NCBI GenBank assembly: GCA_024653775.1
Contig: JANLHZ010000289.1
Span: 1 to 57,904 of the forward strand
Source of the DNA: Planctomycetota bacterium
GTDB lineage: Bacteria > Planctomycetota > UBA8742 > JACQVU01 > JANLHZ01
Reading direction: 5' to 3'
DNA length: 57,904 bases
Shown: positions 47,804-57,633 of the stretch, piece by piece
Numbering within the stretch: the first letter of the stretch is position 1
Layout of the letters: each line of letters opens with the position of its first letter
Position numbers and translations under genes: made by a program
Notes under the pieces: model-generated
Database searches by the model: none
What the model saw: only the letters and a program-made list of their open reading frames with translations
Told to the model about the DNA's origin: nothing

Positions 47804-49973
47804 CGGTGTCCGTCAGAGTTGTCGAAATGTCGAGCGTGACCATTCTAAAGAGATCGTTCGCGGGCGCGGGAAGAAAGGTAATCGTGTAGAACACGGCCTG
47901 TCCGGATTCCGCGTCGCCGCCTTCGATGAGGCTCACGACGTGCTTTCCGTACGGGAAACCATAGACTTCTCCCTCGCCGTTACTGCCTTTGACCTGGAAG
48001 CCCGAATCGAATCCGTCGAACTTGATCGCGAAGATCGAGCGGGAGCCGTTTTTGATTCTGAGCAGACCCTGCTGAGTCTTGTCGACGCCGGCGAAGAAGT
48101 TGGCGCTCGCCGGTTCCTTGGTGTACGTCACGGTCGAAAAGTTCGGAATGTACGCGGTGCGCTCCTGCACCCTGCGGATCAAATTCTTGGTGTAAGCGTC
48201 GTCGGCCTTCGCCGCGGACAGACACTCAGCGACGTACTGCTCGAGCGCGAGGGACGAGAACACGGGCACAACCCGAAGCCCGCGGTTATTCTCGGCGTGC
48301 TCTATCAGAAGCGACTGATTGCCGACGGTGGGATCGACGAGCTTTGCGAAGAACTCGCGATTCAGGTACTTCGGCAGTTTCGATCTGGAAGCGTTGACGT
48401 GGTCATAGAGCGCGCCAAACTGCGCCACGTTCGCCTTCGCCCACTTCTCGAGCGGGTCGTTCGAACTCGGATCCATGGCCGCAACCGCGCTTTCGATGCC
48501 GCGCACCTCGTTTTGAACCGCGTCCATCCTCGTGAACATTTCCTGCCACTCGGCGTTGACGCTGCTTGCGAGGTCGCGTTTGACGCTCTCGTCGTCCGCC
48601 GGAGTTGTCTCGATCCAGACGAGATCGTTCATCGGAGCGGTGATCGCGGGGACGAGTCTCCACTCGGTTCCCGACCCGCTTGACATGAAATCGAGCGGCT
48701 GCCTTCCCGGATCGACCTGCCATTCGAACTGCGAACGCAGATTCGCTCTCGGTCCCGTGAATTTGGGGATGCTCACGCGGGTTTCGAAAAGCGCCTTCGT
48801 TTCATCGGACCAGCTTTCGAACTCGAATCGATCGACGTACTGCACGAATTTTTCCGTGTGGTGCGTGAAGGTGAGCATTCTGAATTCCGGGTTCGACGTT
48901 AGCTTCGTGTCGAAAAGGTCGTTCAGATCGCCGTTTTCGGTCCCGTCCTGGGTTCTGCCAGGCCCGGACCTGACGGCCCATGGGTACGTGTATTCGCAGG
49001 ACAGTTCGAGAATTTCAGAGCAGCTTCTCTGCATCGCTTCGACGATAATGGCTTTTCCGTCGCTGCGGTTCGCGAACGGATATTTGACCTTCAGGTTCGT
49101 CTCGAGACCCGCGAGAAGTCCGGGAAGATCGCCGAAGGAGCTAAGTCCGAGCACGGGAACGCAGTCGAGCGCGGTGCAGTAGAGGTTCGTGAACGCGTTC
49201 TTCAGAGACTCTGTTTCGAGCGTCGACGCGTACAGAACGTTCTGATGGTTCAGAAGCTGTGGCTTGTGTTTCCACGTCACGTCGAAGAGATTGTCCTGAT
49301 AGTGGTAGATCGACACGAATATGATTTTCTGCATCTCCGCCGGAATCGGCTTGCCCCGCAGGTAAAGCGTCATGCAGCGCAGAACGATAGGCTGCACTTC
49401 GATTCTGAACTTGCCGAACTTGTCGAGAAGGATCGCGATGCCGTTTTTGGCGAATGTTTCGATGAAGCTCTTCAGTTCGGCGTAGCTCTTCTCTTTGATC
49501 GCATCCGCGGCTTCGAGGTAGTCACGAACCTGCTGGGTGACTTTGGACAGCGTCTCGCGTTTCCGGGCGAGTGGGAAGTCGTCGAAACCCGCGGGCACGA
49601 CGAGCCCCGCCGCGGCGTACTGTTTCGCGATGTCCTTTGCAGCCGCTTCCGTAAGCAGCGACATGCTGAGCAGCAGTTCCGCCGAATCCTGTTCCCGGCT
49701 CTGGAGCTTGCCGATGATTCCGTTCAGTTCGTCCGGGGTGAGATTTCTGGTGCAAAAGTTGCGCGTCTTGATGTACTCGTCGTCGGTGTAGTTCGAGACG
49801 AAGTTGATGACCTGCACCGCGGTGGAGAGGGCTTCGAGCTGCCTCGCGGGATCGTCCGACTTCAAAACGTCGAAGATGTTGTCCGTGTCGATCCGAAGCC
49901 CAGCGTCGCCGCAGGAAACGAAGATCGAAAGGCAGACGAGAAGAGAGGCGAACAGTGTCAAACTCTTTTTCAT
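47781..49973 (-). CDS. Large lipoprotein of unknown function
   Basis: A 730-residue exported protein. The N terminus MKKSLTLFASLLVCLSIFVS plus CG is a lipoprotein signal, with the acceptor Cys at position 21. The mature part is mostly helical in the first 400 residues and contains a WIETTPADD segment and a C-terminal beta-rich region (GLLRIKNGSRSIFAIKFDGF, YGFPYGKHVVSLIEGG). No domain family was recognised. It is followed with overlap by the possible nuclease gene, so the two are probably transcribed together even though their roles seem unrelated. Confidence 0.65.
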   Translation of the reverse strand: MKKSLTLFASLLVCLSIFVSCGDAGLRIDTDNIFDVLKSDDPARQLEALSTAVQVINFVSNYTDDEYIKTRNFCTRNLTPDELNGIIGKLQSREQDSAELLLSMSLLTEAAAKDIAKQYAAAGLVVPAGFDDFPLARKRETLSKVTQQVRDYLEAADAIKEKSYAELKSFIETFAKNGIAILLDKFGKFRIEVQPIVLRCMTLYLRGKPIPAEMQKIIFVSIYHYQDNLFDVTWKHKPQLLNHQNVLYASTLETESLKNAFTNLYCTALDCVPVLGLSSFGDLPGLLAGLETNLKVKYPFANRSDGKAIIVEAMQRSCSEILELSCEYTYPWAVRSGPGRTQDGTENGDLNDLFDTKLTSNPEFRMLTFTHHTEKFVQYVDRFEFESWSDETKALFETRVSIPKFTGPRANLRSQFEWQVDPGRQPLDFMSSGSGTEWRLVPAITAPMNDLVWIETTPADDESVKRDLASSVNAEWQEMFTRMDAVQNEVRGIESAVAAMDPSSNDPLEKWAKANVAQFGALYDHVNASRSKLPKYLNREFFAKLVDPTVGNQSLLIEHAENNRGLRVVPVFSSLALEQYVAECLSAAKADDAYTKNLIRRVQERTAYIPNFSTVTYTKEPASANFFAGVDKTQQGLLRIKNGSRSIFAIKFDGFDSGFQVKGSNGEGEVYGFPYGKHVVSLIEGGDAESGQAVFYTITFLPAPANDLFRMVTLDISTTLTDTGAPFGGR

Positions 49974-50541
49974 ATCGGAACCCGGTGAAATCTGTAAAAG
50001 TCGCGCGAGTAGGGGCGTGCGTCGACGAATCCTCAGGACTTTGGGGGCTGCATGTTTCTGGGGAAAAGAATAATAATTGAATCCGTGGGCGAGGTCAAGG
50101 GCAAGGATTCATGGATTCGGGAGATGAAAGACATTCGATATAGCAAACGTTCGGTGAACCACGCCTATCAATTACGTCCCCTGCGTCCACTTTGGCCGGA
50201 GAATTCGCATCTCCGCGCTGGCGTCCACCCGGAACCGCGGAGAAGTTCAAAGACATGCACCGGCATCACTGAATCGGCACAACTATGTATGTATGAGCAC
50301 CCGGGTCTTTTACAGACCTCATAATAATACTTATAAACTTATAACAAAGCTTTAAAGAAGAATAAATCATATTAAAACATTACGACTAAGGCTTAGTTGA
50401 AATCAACACTTAAGAACGATAACGTCAAAAACGTTTTTGTTCAGAAAAGTTTTTGACTGATCACGGCGGTGCCAGCGTCACTTTTGCGGATCGAGGACGT
50501 CCGCGGTCCCAGGTGCCTACGATAGTTTCTAAGGACGGGTC
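49974..50541. other. 568-bp gap with AT-rich palindromic stretch and partial MITE
   Basis: No convincing ORF. The right half is AT-rich. Near 50427-50458 a 9-bp perfect inverted pair (GTCAAAAAC and GTTTTTGAC) surrounds another AAAACGTTTTT palindrome. 50481-50532 is a partial GAAACTATCGT-family element. The left part should hold the promoter of the minus-strand lipoprotein gene. Confidence 0.5.
50481..50532 (+). mobile_element. Truncated GAAACTATCGT-family element
   Basis: CTTTTGCGGATCGAGGACGT... to CGATAGTTTC matches the outer half of the copy at 33096-33203 (read in the opposite sense) with only a few differences. The other half, including the second terminal repeat, is missing. It lies just beyond the 3' end of the receiver/membrane gene. 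Confidence 0.75.
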
Positions 50542-52002
50542 CTAATTCCGAATTTTATCGAGCGCAAGCTCGTAGGACGGGTCGTCTACCAGCGCGAGTT
50601 TGAATTCCCGCGCCGCGGCTCCATCGAAGCCCTTCGATTCGCACCAGAGGCCGAGTTCGTAATGTCTTTCCGGATTCCACCGTCCGACGCCGATCAAAGC
50701 GGCGCGGTTCCAATATTCCGCGTAAGGCGCAGGTCTGACCGGAGAAACCATTGTCACGTCCCGCGCGGCGTGTACTTCCTCGAGACCATCGCGAATCACC
50801 TTCGCGCTGCCTCCCTGCGCGAAATAAAGAAACCCGGTTTGAATCTCACCTTTCACGCTTATTCGCCCGTACTGTTCGAGCTCCTGCCGCGGGAACCACT
50901 TTCCCTCGTAGAAACGATCGCCCGACTTCGACTTTGCAATTTCCTCGCTGTAAAAGCTCGCGAGGATTCCAAGAACGAAATGATCGTCGATTCTGACCAG
51001 GGAATTAGTTTCGCCGTAGCTGTGGTTTCGCGCGCGCACCTGCATCTGGATTTCGCCCAGAGTCGTTCCGCCTACGCTGACTTCGCCGCGGGAGGCCTGG
51101 CCGAGTCTTTCCGTCGCCTCTGACTGTGAATTCGCGCTGCGCTGACGGATCAGTCTGGCAAGCTCGTCGCGAGGAAGCCACCTCCCTGTTACGTCGTCGA
51201 ACTCGTAACCGAGGCTGCGATAGAATTCGCTGCTTCGCTCCGCCTGCGACCACGCGCTCCGTCCGTTCGATCTTTCGAGGTCCTCGCGATAAACGATCGG
51301 GATCTCCTGATCGCCTATGCGGGCGACGCGGTTCTCGCGATCGACTTCGAACTTCGGGCTGCTGAGAAAATCGTACGCGAACACCGCAACGACAACCACC
51401 GCCGCGAGTTTCGCAAGTGCGGCGATGCGTTTCCCCGGAGGGACTTTCGCCTCGCTCTTCCGCGGCTCCTTCGGCTTAACGCGGACGTCTCCAATCACGC
51501 GCTTTATCGTTTTGACCAGCTCGGGCAGCGCCGCGGGCTTCGGGATGAACCCGTCGATTCCCGCGCGTTCCATCGCGGTCAGTCTTTCCGGATTCGACGT
51601 CGCGCTCACTCCGATGACTTTTATGTGCTTCGTGTCCGGATTCTGGCGAAGTCTTCGGAGGACGATGTCGCCGTCGATGTCGGGAAGGTTTATGTCGAGC
51701 AGGATGCAGTCCGGATCGAATTCCTTCGTCGCGAAGCCCGCGTCGTACCCCGTGGACGCGGTGAACGTGCGGTATCCTTCCCGCGAGAGTCCAATCTTGA
51801 ACGTCCGGACGATCAGCGAGTCGTCGTCGACGATCAGAATCTTGTTGTTCTCGAACGCTTCCGGATCGAGCTTCTTCGGACCTTCCGGCTTTTCCGGATT
51901 CTGTTCGACTTGATTCATTTTGCTTTTATCGGCGCTGTTTTCGGATCCAGGCGTTGGACTCTCTGGATTCGACCACGCGGATGAGGAATCGCTACCATGC
52001 AT
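50542..52002 (-). CDS. Receiver-domain protein with a membrane helix and C-terminal helical region
   Basis: A 486-residue protein with an unusual order. A disordered, charged N terminus is followed by a CheY-like receiver domain (KILIVDDDSLIVRTF, CILLDINLPDIDG with the phospho-Asp, GVSATSNPE and IPKPAALPEL with the lysine). After a basic linker comes one membrane helix (IAALAKLAAVVVVAVFAYDF). The remaining 280 residues contain repeated WLPRDEL/WFPRQEL-type segments and a TPR-like end (YELGLWCESKGFDGAAAREF). A receiver before a membrane anchor would be cytoplasmic, with the C-terminal part periplasmic. The start at 52002 is set by an AGGGCGACGGC ribosome region; the frame opens 27 codons earlier. 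Confidence 0.75.
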   Translation of the reverse strand: MHGSDSSSAWSNPESPTPGSENSADKSKMNQVEQNPEKPEGPKKLDPEAFENNKILIVDDDSLIVRTFKIGLSREGYRTFTASTGYDAGFATKEFDPDCILLDINLPDIDGDIVLRRLRQNPDTKHIKVIGVSATSNPERLTAMERAGIDGFIPKPAALPELVKTIKRVIGDVRVKPKEPRKSEAKVPPGKRIAALAKLAAVVVVAVFAYDFLSSPKFEVDRENRVARIGDQEIPIVYREDLERSNGRSAWSQAERSSEFYRSLGYEFDDVTGRWLPRDELARLIRQRSANSQSEATERLGQASRGEVSVGGTTLGEIQMQVRARNHSYGETNSLVRIDDHFVLGILASFYSEEIAKSKSGDRFYEGKWFPRQELEQYGRISVKGEIQTGFLYFAQGGSAKVIRDGLEEVHAARDVTMVSPVRPAPYAEYWNRAALIGVGRWNPERHYELGLWCESKGFDGAAAREFKLALVDDPSYELALDKIRN

Positions 52003-52134
52003 TGCCGTCGCCCTTTCGTTTTTCGATAGAAAAATTATATCGCGTTTCCGAGGTGAAAACCAGCGAAGGATTCGATCTGACATTTCAGCCGCGCGCGTCG
52101 CTGAAACCGGAATCGACGCGCATCAGACGCATCG

Positions 52135-53223
52135 ATGTCAGTCAGCGTGGCGGGGCGGGTCAAAAAAAATAATCTGCGCAATCTGTGCGATCGGCGGATA
52201 GATTCTATCCTTGTGGTTTCGAATCGGATTACGGATAAGGACGCGGTGCAGGATAAACGCTACAAGATCGCCGTCATCGTCCCGACGCTCAATCGGCCGG
52301 AGACTCTTTCGAACACCGTCGCTATGCTGATGAAGCAGACGAATCAGATTTTTCAGTTGATTATCGTCGACCAGACCGACCAGACGCATCCGAAGGTCGA
52401 AGAGTGGAAGGACTTCTTCGGCGATCGGCTTTTATATCTGCGCATCAGAAAAAAGCAGCTTCCGCACGCAAGAAACGTCTCGGCGCGGAGGTCGAACGCC
52501 GAGATACTTCTGTTTCTGGACGACGACATCGAGCTGGACCCAGGGGTGGTCGACGCGCATCTCGCGAGGTACGTGGACGACACCGTCGCCGCGGTCGCGG
52601 GGAGAGTCTACGGCGCGTACGACGTCGACGACCGTGGAATTCTTGGGCTGGCGGGGCTTGTCATCGGAAAGAGTTACAGGTTCTATCCGAGGATGGTGCG
52701 CAACTTCCATCTCGAAACCCCCGCAGAAAATATCGAGCACTTCCCCGGAGGACACTTCTCGATCCGCTGGTTCTGGTACGAGGCTCTGGGCGGCTTCGAC
52801 GAATTCTTCCGAGGTAATGCTAGCATAGGCGAGGAAAGCGAGTTCTGCCACCGACTAAGGGGCGCGATTTCGAAAACCGGGAAACGGATCGTGTTCGAAC
52901 CCCGTGCAAGCATCCGCCACCTCCAGGTTGCGGAAGGCGGCTGTCGTCATCCCGACTGGCCTTCGTGGGTGCGCTGGCAGTGCCACAACACCACGCTGAT
53001 GTTCCTCCGGCATTACAGGTGGCGCTGGCTGCTCGTGTTCCTGACGCTGAAACTCGCGTGGCTATCGATTTTCTCGCTGAAACGACTTTCGCCGCTGTGC
53101 TACCTTGCAGGCTTCACGGGCATTTTCCACGGCATTTTCAAATTCCTCGCAAGCGGACACATAACTTTGAACGAGGCGGACCGGACTGAAGTTCTGTATA
53201 GCAGCCGTGACGAGGTGAAATAG
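52135..53223 (+). CDS. Family 2 glycosyltransferase
   Basis: A GT-A enzyme of up to 362 residues. Motifs are [14 protein letters not shown] near 44-57, [20 protein letters not shown] (the DxD metal site) and [19 protein letters not shown] (acceptor-side ED). Two hydrophobic segments near the C terminus ([18 protein letters not shown] and [16 protein letters not shown]) suggest membrane association. The first 30 residues are encoded by a dispersed AATCTGCGCAATCTGTGCG-type intergenic motif and have no ribosome site, so the true start may be a GTG at 52213 or 52246. It probably acts in surface glycan assembly together with the other glycosyltransferase in the window, though the genes are far apart. 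Confidence 0.85.
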   Translation: MSVSVAGRVKKNNLRNLCDRRIDSILVVSNRITDKDAVQDKRYKIAVIVPTLNRPETLSNTVAMLMKQTNQIFQLIIVDQTDQTHPKVEEWKDFFGDRLLYLRIRKKQLPHARNVSARRSNAEILLFLDDDIELDPGVVDAHLARYVDDTVAAVAGRVYGAYDVDDRGILGLAGLVIGKSYRFYPRMVRNFHLETPAENIEHFPGGHFSIRWFWYEALGGFDEFFRGNASIGEESEFCHRLRGAISKTGKRIVFEPRASIRHLQVAEGGCRHPDWPSWVRWQCHNTTLMFLRHYRWRWLLVFLTLKLAWLSIFSLKRLSPLCYLAGFTGIFHGIFKFLASGHITLNEADRTEVLYSSRDEVK

Positions 53224-53804
53224 CTTTCCGACTCTTTATTAAAAAGCGCACGAGTTCAAAGATAACCCTCGCCGCGTCCTTACCGCAGACACCGTCGCCA
53301 TCGCGCTGACGAAAAAGTACATCGCGACGATAGGGTAGACCTCGGAGTACATTTTCATCGCTGACTCGCCGACCGCCCAGTCGAGGAAGGTCGGCGCTCC
53401 CGATTGCAAGCAGCTTTGCGCGTATCTCGGGAACCATCCCGATAAACTCCGCGTCTCTGGAATCGATGTCCCGCAACATCGCTTCCTTGACCGTTCTGCT
53501 CGGAGACAGCGGCCCAGGAGTGAAAAGAATTTTGTCTGGAGAATTCATGTGAGAGCCGGAACCATAATCCATGTATATGAATTTCGGATTAAAAGACCGC
53601 TAAGAATAAACTTCGACTGTTCAACAAGAAGCGGAGGGAATACAGCCACGGGATCATCTCCTTGTGATACAATTTTTATTAGGCGGAGGAACGTCCTGCA
53701 TAGTGTCCACATCAAGCGTTGCGATCATTTCCTTATCTTCATGACAAGAAACCATAGGAAGCAAATGATGCGTCGAGCAGACAGCAAAATGGGGGGAGGC
53801 TGCT
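53224..53804. other. 581-bp gap holding gene remnants
   Basis: No intact gene. The minus strand contains a 5' fragment of a phnW-like gene (53399-53548) joined to a shifted frame that encodes the hydrophobic tail of another protein (about 53239-53400). The right part (53580-53800) should contain the promoter of the FN3 lipoprotein gene, whose GGGAGG site lies seven bases before its ATG. Confidence 0.5.
53399..53548 (-). pseudogene. 5' remnant of a PhnW-like aminotransferase gene
   Basis: About 50 residues ([20 protein letters not shown], then [19 protein letters not shown] and [11 protein letters not shown]) match the start of 2-aminoethylphosphonate:pyruvate or alanine:glyoxylate aminotransferases, where LFTPGPL and the SRD segment are conserved. 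Homology stops abruptly. The following sequence reads in another frame as [20 protein letters not shown] and a membrane-like tail ending in a stop. This looks like a deletion junction between two genes and cannot encode an active enzyme. Confidence 0.65.
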
Positions 53805-56720
53805 ATGCGGAGCTATCTTATAAAAAAGGAATGTATTTCCACTGAGGCGGCCGGGTTACTTTCCCTGACGCTTTTCATCTGGATCTTCTTTTTAACCGAT
53901 TGCGGAGGCGGTTCCGGCGGTGTTCAGATTCCGACCGCGCCGTCACTAGGGAATCCGACGCTTATCGTGGGAGCCGCGGTGGACGGCACCGTGACGCTTG
54001 TTTTCGCGGACGTCCCCGGCGCGGCGAATTACGAGCTGATCTACGGCGACGTGATCGACCCGGATAATCCTTCCACCGTCCTGTCCGTTCGGAGTCCCGT
54101 CGTTCTGCGGGACCTAACGAACGAATCCACCTACTTTTTTACACTTTTGGCTAAATCCCCCACAGGCGGCGCGACACAATCGAACACCGTGAACGCAAGT
54201 CCGTTCGAGTCGGTCACGCCGCCTCAAATTCCAGTGTTCAGCTCAGCGGAACCGGGCGGCGGCAGCGTCCGGCTTACGTGGAGCTTCCTATCCGACGCGA
54301 CGGGTTACATCGTCTACTATAAGGATTCCGCGGACGTTGCACCGGGAAACGCAACCGTTATCCCATATGCGAGCAGTCCGCAAGTGGTAACGGGACTTTC
54401 GGACGGAGTAGATTACTACTTCGTTCTCACGGCGTATAACGCGTCGGGGGAATCGCAGCCGTCGCCGCTTTTGAGCGTCAGGCCCGCGGTGAGCGCAACG
54501 CCTCCGCAGCCGCCGAATCTGCGAGTCGTTTCGAGCGGAGACGGCTTCGTGACGCTTGCGTGGGATGAGGTCTTCGACTCGTCGAGCTACAACGTCTATT
54601 ATCGCGCGGGTCCGTCGGTCACGATAGATAGCGGCGAGCTTGCGAGCTTTCTTTCAAGCCCCGCGATTATAGATGGCCTCGTTAACGGAGCGACCTACGC
54701 CTTCGTCGCGACCGCAGTGAACAGCGCGGGCGAGTCGGAGCCGTCGGCGATCGCTTACGGTACGCCTATAGGGCTTGGCGACGACGTCGTTCTCGACGTG
54801 ACGGCTACGGCGCCAATCAGTTCCACCGGCGGCCAGACCCCTAACATTTCTCTCTCAGGCGTTGTCGATATCAGCCACGGAGGCACGGGCGCGTCAAGCG
54901 CGACGGACGCGAGGATGCTGCTAGGCCTAGGCGGTCTCGCGACGAGAAACAGCATCGACGAGTCCCTCTGGTACGGCGCGCCGCTTTCGATCGCTAGCGG
55001 AGGAACCGGAGCGAGCACAGCGTCAAGCGTGCGCGACAACCTCGGTCTTGGTGATCTGTCTACTCTTGACTACGTCGGCGATCAGCTCTGGTCGGGTCCT
55101 GCGCTGTCCCTGGCTCACGGAGGCACGGGAGCCACCACCGCCGCGGGAGGACGCGTCAACCTCGGACTCGGCGACCTCTCGATTCTCGACGCTATCGGAG
55201 ATCCGTACTGGGAGGGCGCGCCGCTGTCGATTTTGCACGGAGGGACCGGCGCGATCGACGGGGCTGGCGCGCTCGCGAGCCTCGGCGCCGCTGCGAGAGG
55301 CGTCAATTCCGACATCACGAGCCTCCGAGGGCTAAACTCGAGGGACGCGATCGTCATCGGTCCCTACGGCGACGAAATCGAAGAGACAGGCGAACTTCGG
55401 TTTAATGAGCTGGAGATGAACGGCGGGAACTTCGCGGGACTTCGCGCGCCGGATTCCATCGCGGAGGACTTCGTCCTGACCCTGCCTCCGGCAGACGGCG
55501 CGGCGAATGAGGTTCTTGCCACCGACGGCGCGGGCAACCTCATCTGGACGAGTCCGGCCCATGGCGAGGTACTTACAGTCACTGCAGGGGGTGTGCTATC
55601 GTCGAGCGGAGGAGCTTCACCCGAGATTACGCTCACAGGAGTCGTCGGCCTCGGAAACGGCGGTACGGGAGCAGCCACGGCCGCCGAAGCCCGCGCGAAC
55701 CTCGGACTCGGATCGATTGCGCTGCAGGATTCGGACTACGTCCTGATCACCGGAGGCAGCATCGCCGGGACTTCCACGAGCGACTTCACGATAAACTCGG
55801 AGTCGAACTCAGGAACGATTTCGGCAAGCTCGCTGACGGAAGCGCGAGCGTACCTGCTTCCGGACGCCGGCGGCACATTCGCGCTGACGACGGACCTGCA
55901 CGCGCAGAACACCGACGTCGGCACAACGTCAGGTTCGTGGACATTGAACTCCGGAGGATCGTTCGCGACTATCGACACGAGTTCGATCACCTCCGGGCAC
56001 GCGTACCTGCTTCCGGACGCAGGCGGCACATTCGCGCTGACGACGGACCTGCACGCGCAGAACACCGACACGGGAACTGCGTCGCAGACCTGGATCGTCG
56101 GCGCCGGCGGGTTTACCGCGACCCTCGACTCCGGATCGCTGACGGAGGACCGATGGTTCACCTTCCCTGACGCTAGCGGAACGATCGTTACAGACGGAAT
56201 TAACGACAGCATCACCTCGATCACTGGACTTCGCGAGCAGATCGCAATCGCAGTCAATCCATACGGCGAGGACGCGGGCGAAACAGGCGAGTTGCAACTC
56301 CTCGAACTCGATGCAAACGGCGGCGAATTCGTCGGTTTCAAGGCGCCGGACTCCATCGACTCGAGTCTGATTTTCACGCTGCCTTCAGCCGACGGACTCG
56401 CGACCCAGGTCCTGACGACGGACGGCGCGGGAAACCTCGGCTGGTCCACTCCAGGGGGATATACTTTCTATTATGATGAAGGGAAAACTTATCGAGGATG
56501 GCACGCAACGCTAACGGATGAGGATTCGCTTACGCCAATGTATTTTTCCTTTCCGGCAAGGGTTCGCTCCCGTAATGGAACACTGGTGGCGTCCCAAGGG
56601 AACTTCCCCGACCTTCTTCTCCCTGTTCGCGATACTGTCGGCACTCCCGGCGGTGGAGAATTGAGTCACACTCAATACAGGGATGTCCTTCGATCGATAC
56701 ACGGATTACCGGGGGAGTGA
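53805..56720 (+). CDS. FN3-domain lipoprotein-like protein with phage tail-fibre-like GGTGA repeats
   Basis: A 971-residue exported protein. A hydrophobic helix (residues 17-33) ends in DCGGGSGG, which resembles a lipobox but has Asp at -1, so lipidation is uncertain. Three fibronectin type III domains follow (about 45-130, 135-225 and 230-325; e.g. VTLAWDEVFDSSSYNVYYRA). Residues 350-620 carry five GGTGA[TS]xA...R.NLGLG units, the wording of trimeric phage tail-fibre shafts. The rest repeats LTTDLHAQNTD and YGEDAGETGELQLLELDANG-type segments and ends in a unique beta-rich tip (YTFYYDEGKTYRGWHATLT). It could form a trimeric surface fibre. The GGGAGG site fixes the start. Confidence 0.78.
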   Translation: MRSYLIKKECISTEAAGLLSLTLFIWIFFLTDCGGGSGGVQIPTAPSLGNPTLIVGAAVDGTVTLVFADVPGAANYELIYGDVIDPDNPSTVLSVRSPVVLRDLTNESTYFFTLLAKSPTGGATQSNTVNASPFESVTPPQIPVFSSAEPGGGSVRLTWSFLSDATGYIVYYKDSADVAPGNATVIPYASSPQVVTGLSDGVDYYFVLTAYNASGESQPSPLLSVRPAVSATPPQPPNLRVVSSGDGFVTLAWDEVFDSSSYNVYYRAGPSVTIDSGELASFLSSPAIIDGLVNGATYAFVATAVNSAGESEPSAIAYGTPIGLGDDVVLDVTATAPISSTGGQTPNISLSGVVDISHGGTGASSATDARMLLGLGGLATRNSIDESLWYGAPLSIASGGTGASTASSVRDNLGLGDLSTLDYVGDQLWSGPALSLAHGGTGATTAAGGRVNLGLGDLSILDAIGDPYWEGAPLSILHGGTGAIDGAGALASLGAAARGVNSDITSLRGLNSRDAIVIGPYGDEIEETGELRFNELEMNGGNFAGLRAPDSIAEDFVLTLPPADGAANEVLATDGAGNLIWTSPAHGEVLTVTAGGVLSSSGGASPEITLTGVVGLGNGGTGAATAAEARANLGLGSIALQDSDYVLITGGSIAGTSTSDFTINSESNSGTISASSLTEARAYLLPDAGGTFALTTDLHAQNTDVGTTSGSWTLNSGGSFATIDTSSITSGHAYLLPDAGGTFALTTDLHAQNTDTGTASQTWIVGAGGFTATLDSGSLTEDRWFTFPDASGTIVTDGINDSITSITGLREQIAIAVNPYGEDAGETGELQLLELDANGGEFVGFKAPDSIDSSLIFTLPSADGLATQVLTTDGAGNLGWSTPGGYTFYYDEGKTYRGWHATLTDEDSLTPMYFSFPARVRSRNGTLVASQGNFPDLLLPVRDTVGTPGGGELSHTQYRDVLRSIHGLPGE

Positions 56721-56727
56721 TGTTACT

Positions 56728-57633
56728 GTGACAAGATTAGATTATATTTGTTTTACGCTTGCACTAAGCACTGTGTTAAACGGGTGTCATTCACCCGATC
56801 CATACTACTATGATCGTGTCAAGCAGATTCGTGACGAGCCTCTGATCGAAAGCAACGATCACGGACAGGAATACAACGATGAGGAATATGGACCTATCCC
56901 ACCGATTCTAAAAAGATACTCTTTGAGAATGGAAATTGAGCGCGTCGAACACGATATGCCTGAAGAAGCTGAGCGATACTGGAATCTTATAAGGGACTTT
57001 CAGTCCTCCGATCAAGATATAAGGCAAGCTGCCTGGAGAAAGATCGTAGATGAGGACCAATCGGTGGTTCCGATTCTGATAGAATCGCTTGTTGATGCGT
57101 ACTGGATTGATACGTGGAGCTTGGATATATCAAGATACACATCCCTGACGACCACTACTATTGAAGAACACCTTCGCAACCCCGAGCATAGAGAATACAC
57201 GGAGGGACTGCTCTGGGAGCGCTGCCTAAGGGGAAAGCTGTCGGATGCAATGCTTAGCAACATACTCTTCGGAAAGTCAACATTGTTTCTTCCAACAATC
57301 AATGACAATTCTCAGCGGGAAATGCAGATATTTCAGAGGAATATGTCAACATATTATCGATCGCGATTATCCGAAGTTTGTTTCGTGATTTTACATCACC
57401 CGCTATACAACACCCGCCGAAATCACTTTGGTATCCTTAGCCTGCTGCTCCATTTTTCGACAGAAGAGGAAGAAGTTGAGATACGCGATGAAATGGAAGC
57501 TAACGATGTTCCGCGCGACTTCGATCCAACTTCCGAGGAACTTGATCCGTGCTTTCATCCTTTAGTCTCTCCACCCACTTGGTATATCGAGGAACATCCA
57601 AACTGGAAACAGGAAATTTATGGGGAAGAGTAG
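56728..57633 (+). CDS. Small lipoprotein of unknown function
   Basis: A 301-residue protein starting at GTG 56728. The first 20 residues (VTRLDYICFTLALSTVLNGC, with the GTG read as Met) are a lipoprotein signal with a good lipobox LNGC. The frame opens 45 bases upstream inside the FN3 gene, but the later GTG gives the signal peptide, and a GGGGGAG tract lies before it. The mature part is acidic, helical and possibly HEAT-like (DIRQAAWRKIVDEDQSVVPI). AT-rich composition sets it apart from the FN3 gene. The two are probably co-transcribed, with a gap of seven bases. Confidence 0.65.
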   Translation: MTRLDYICFTLALSTVLNGCHSPDPYYYDRVKQIRDEPLIESNDHGQEYNDEEYGPIPPILKRYSLRMEIERVEHDMPEEAERYWNLIRDFQSSDQDIRQAAWRKIVDEDQSVVPILIESLVDAYWIDTWSLDISRYTSLTTTTIEEHLRNPEHREYTEGLLWERCLRGKLSDAMLSNILFGKSTLFLPTINDNSQREMQIFQRNMSTYYRSRLSEVCFVILHHPLYNTRRNHFGILSLLLHFSTEEEEVEIRDEMEANDVPRDFDPTSEELDPCFHPLVSPPTWYIEEHPNWKQEIYGEE

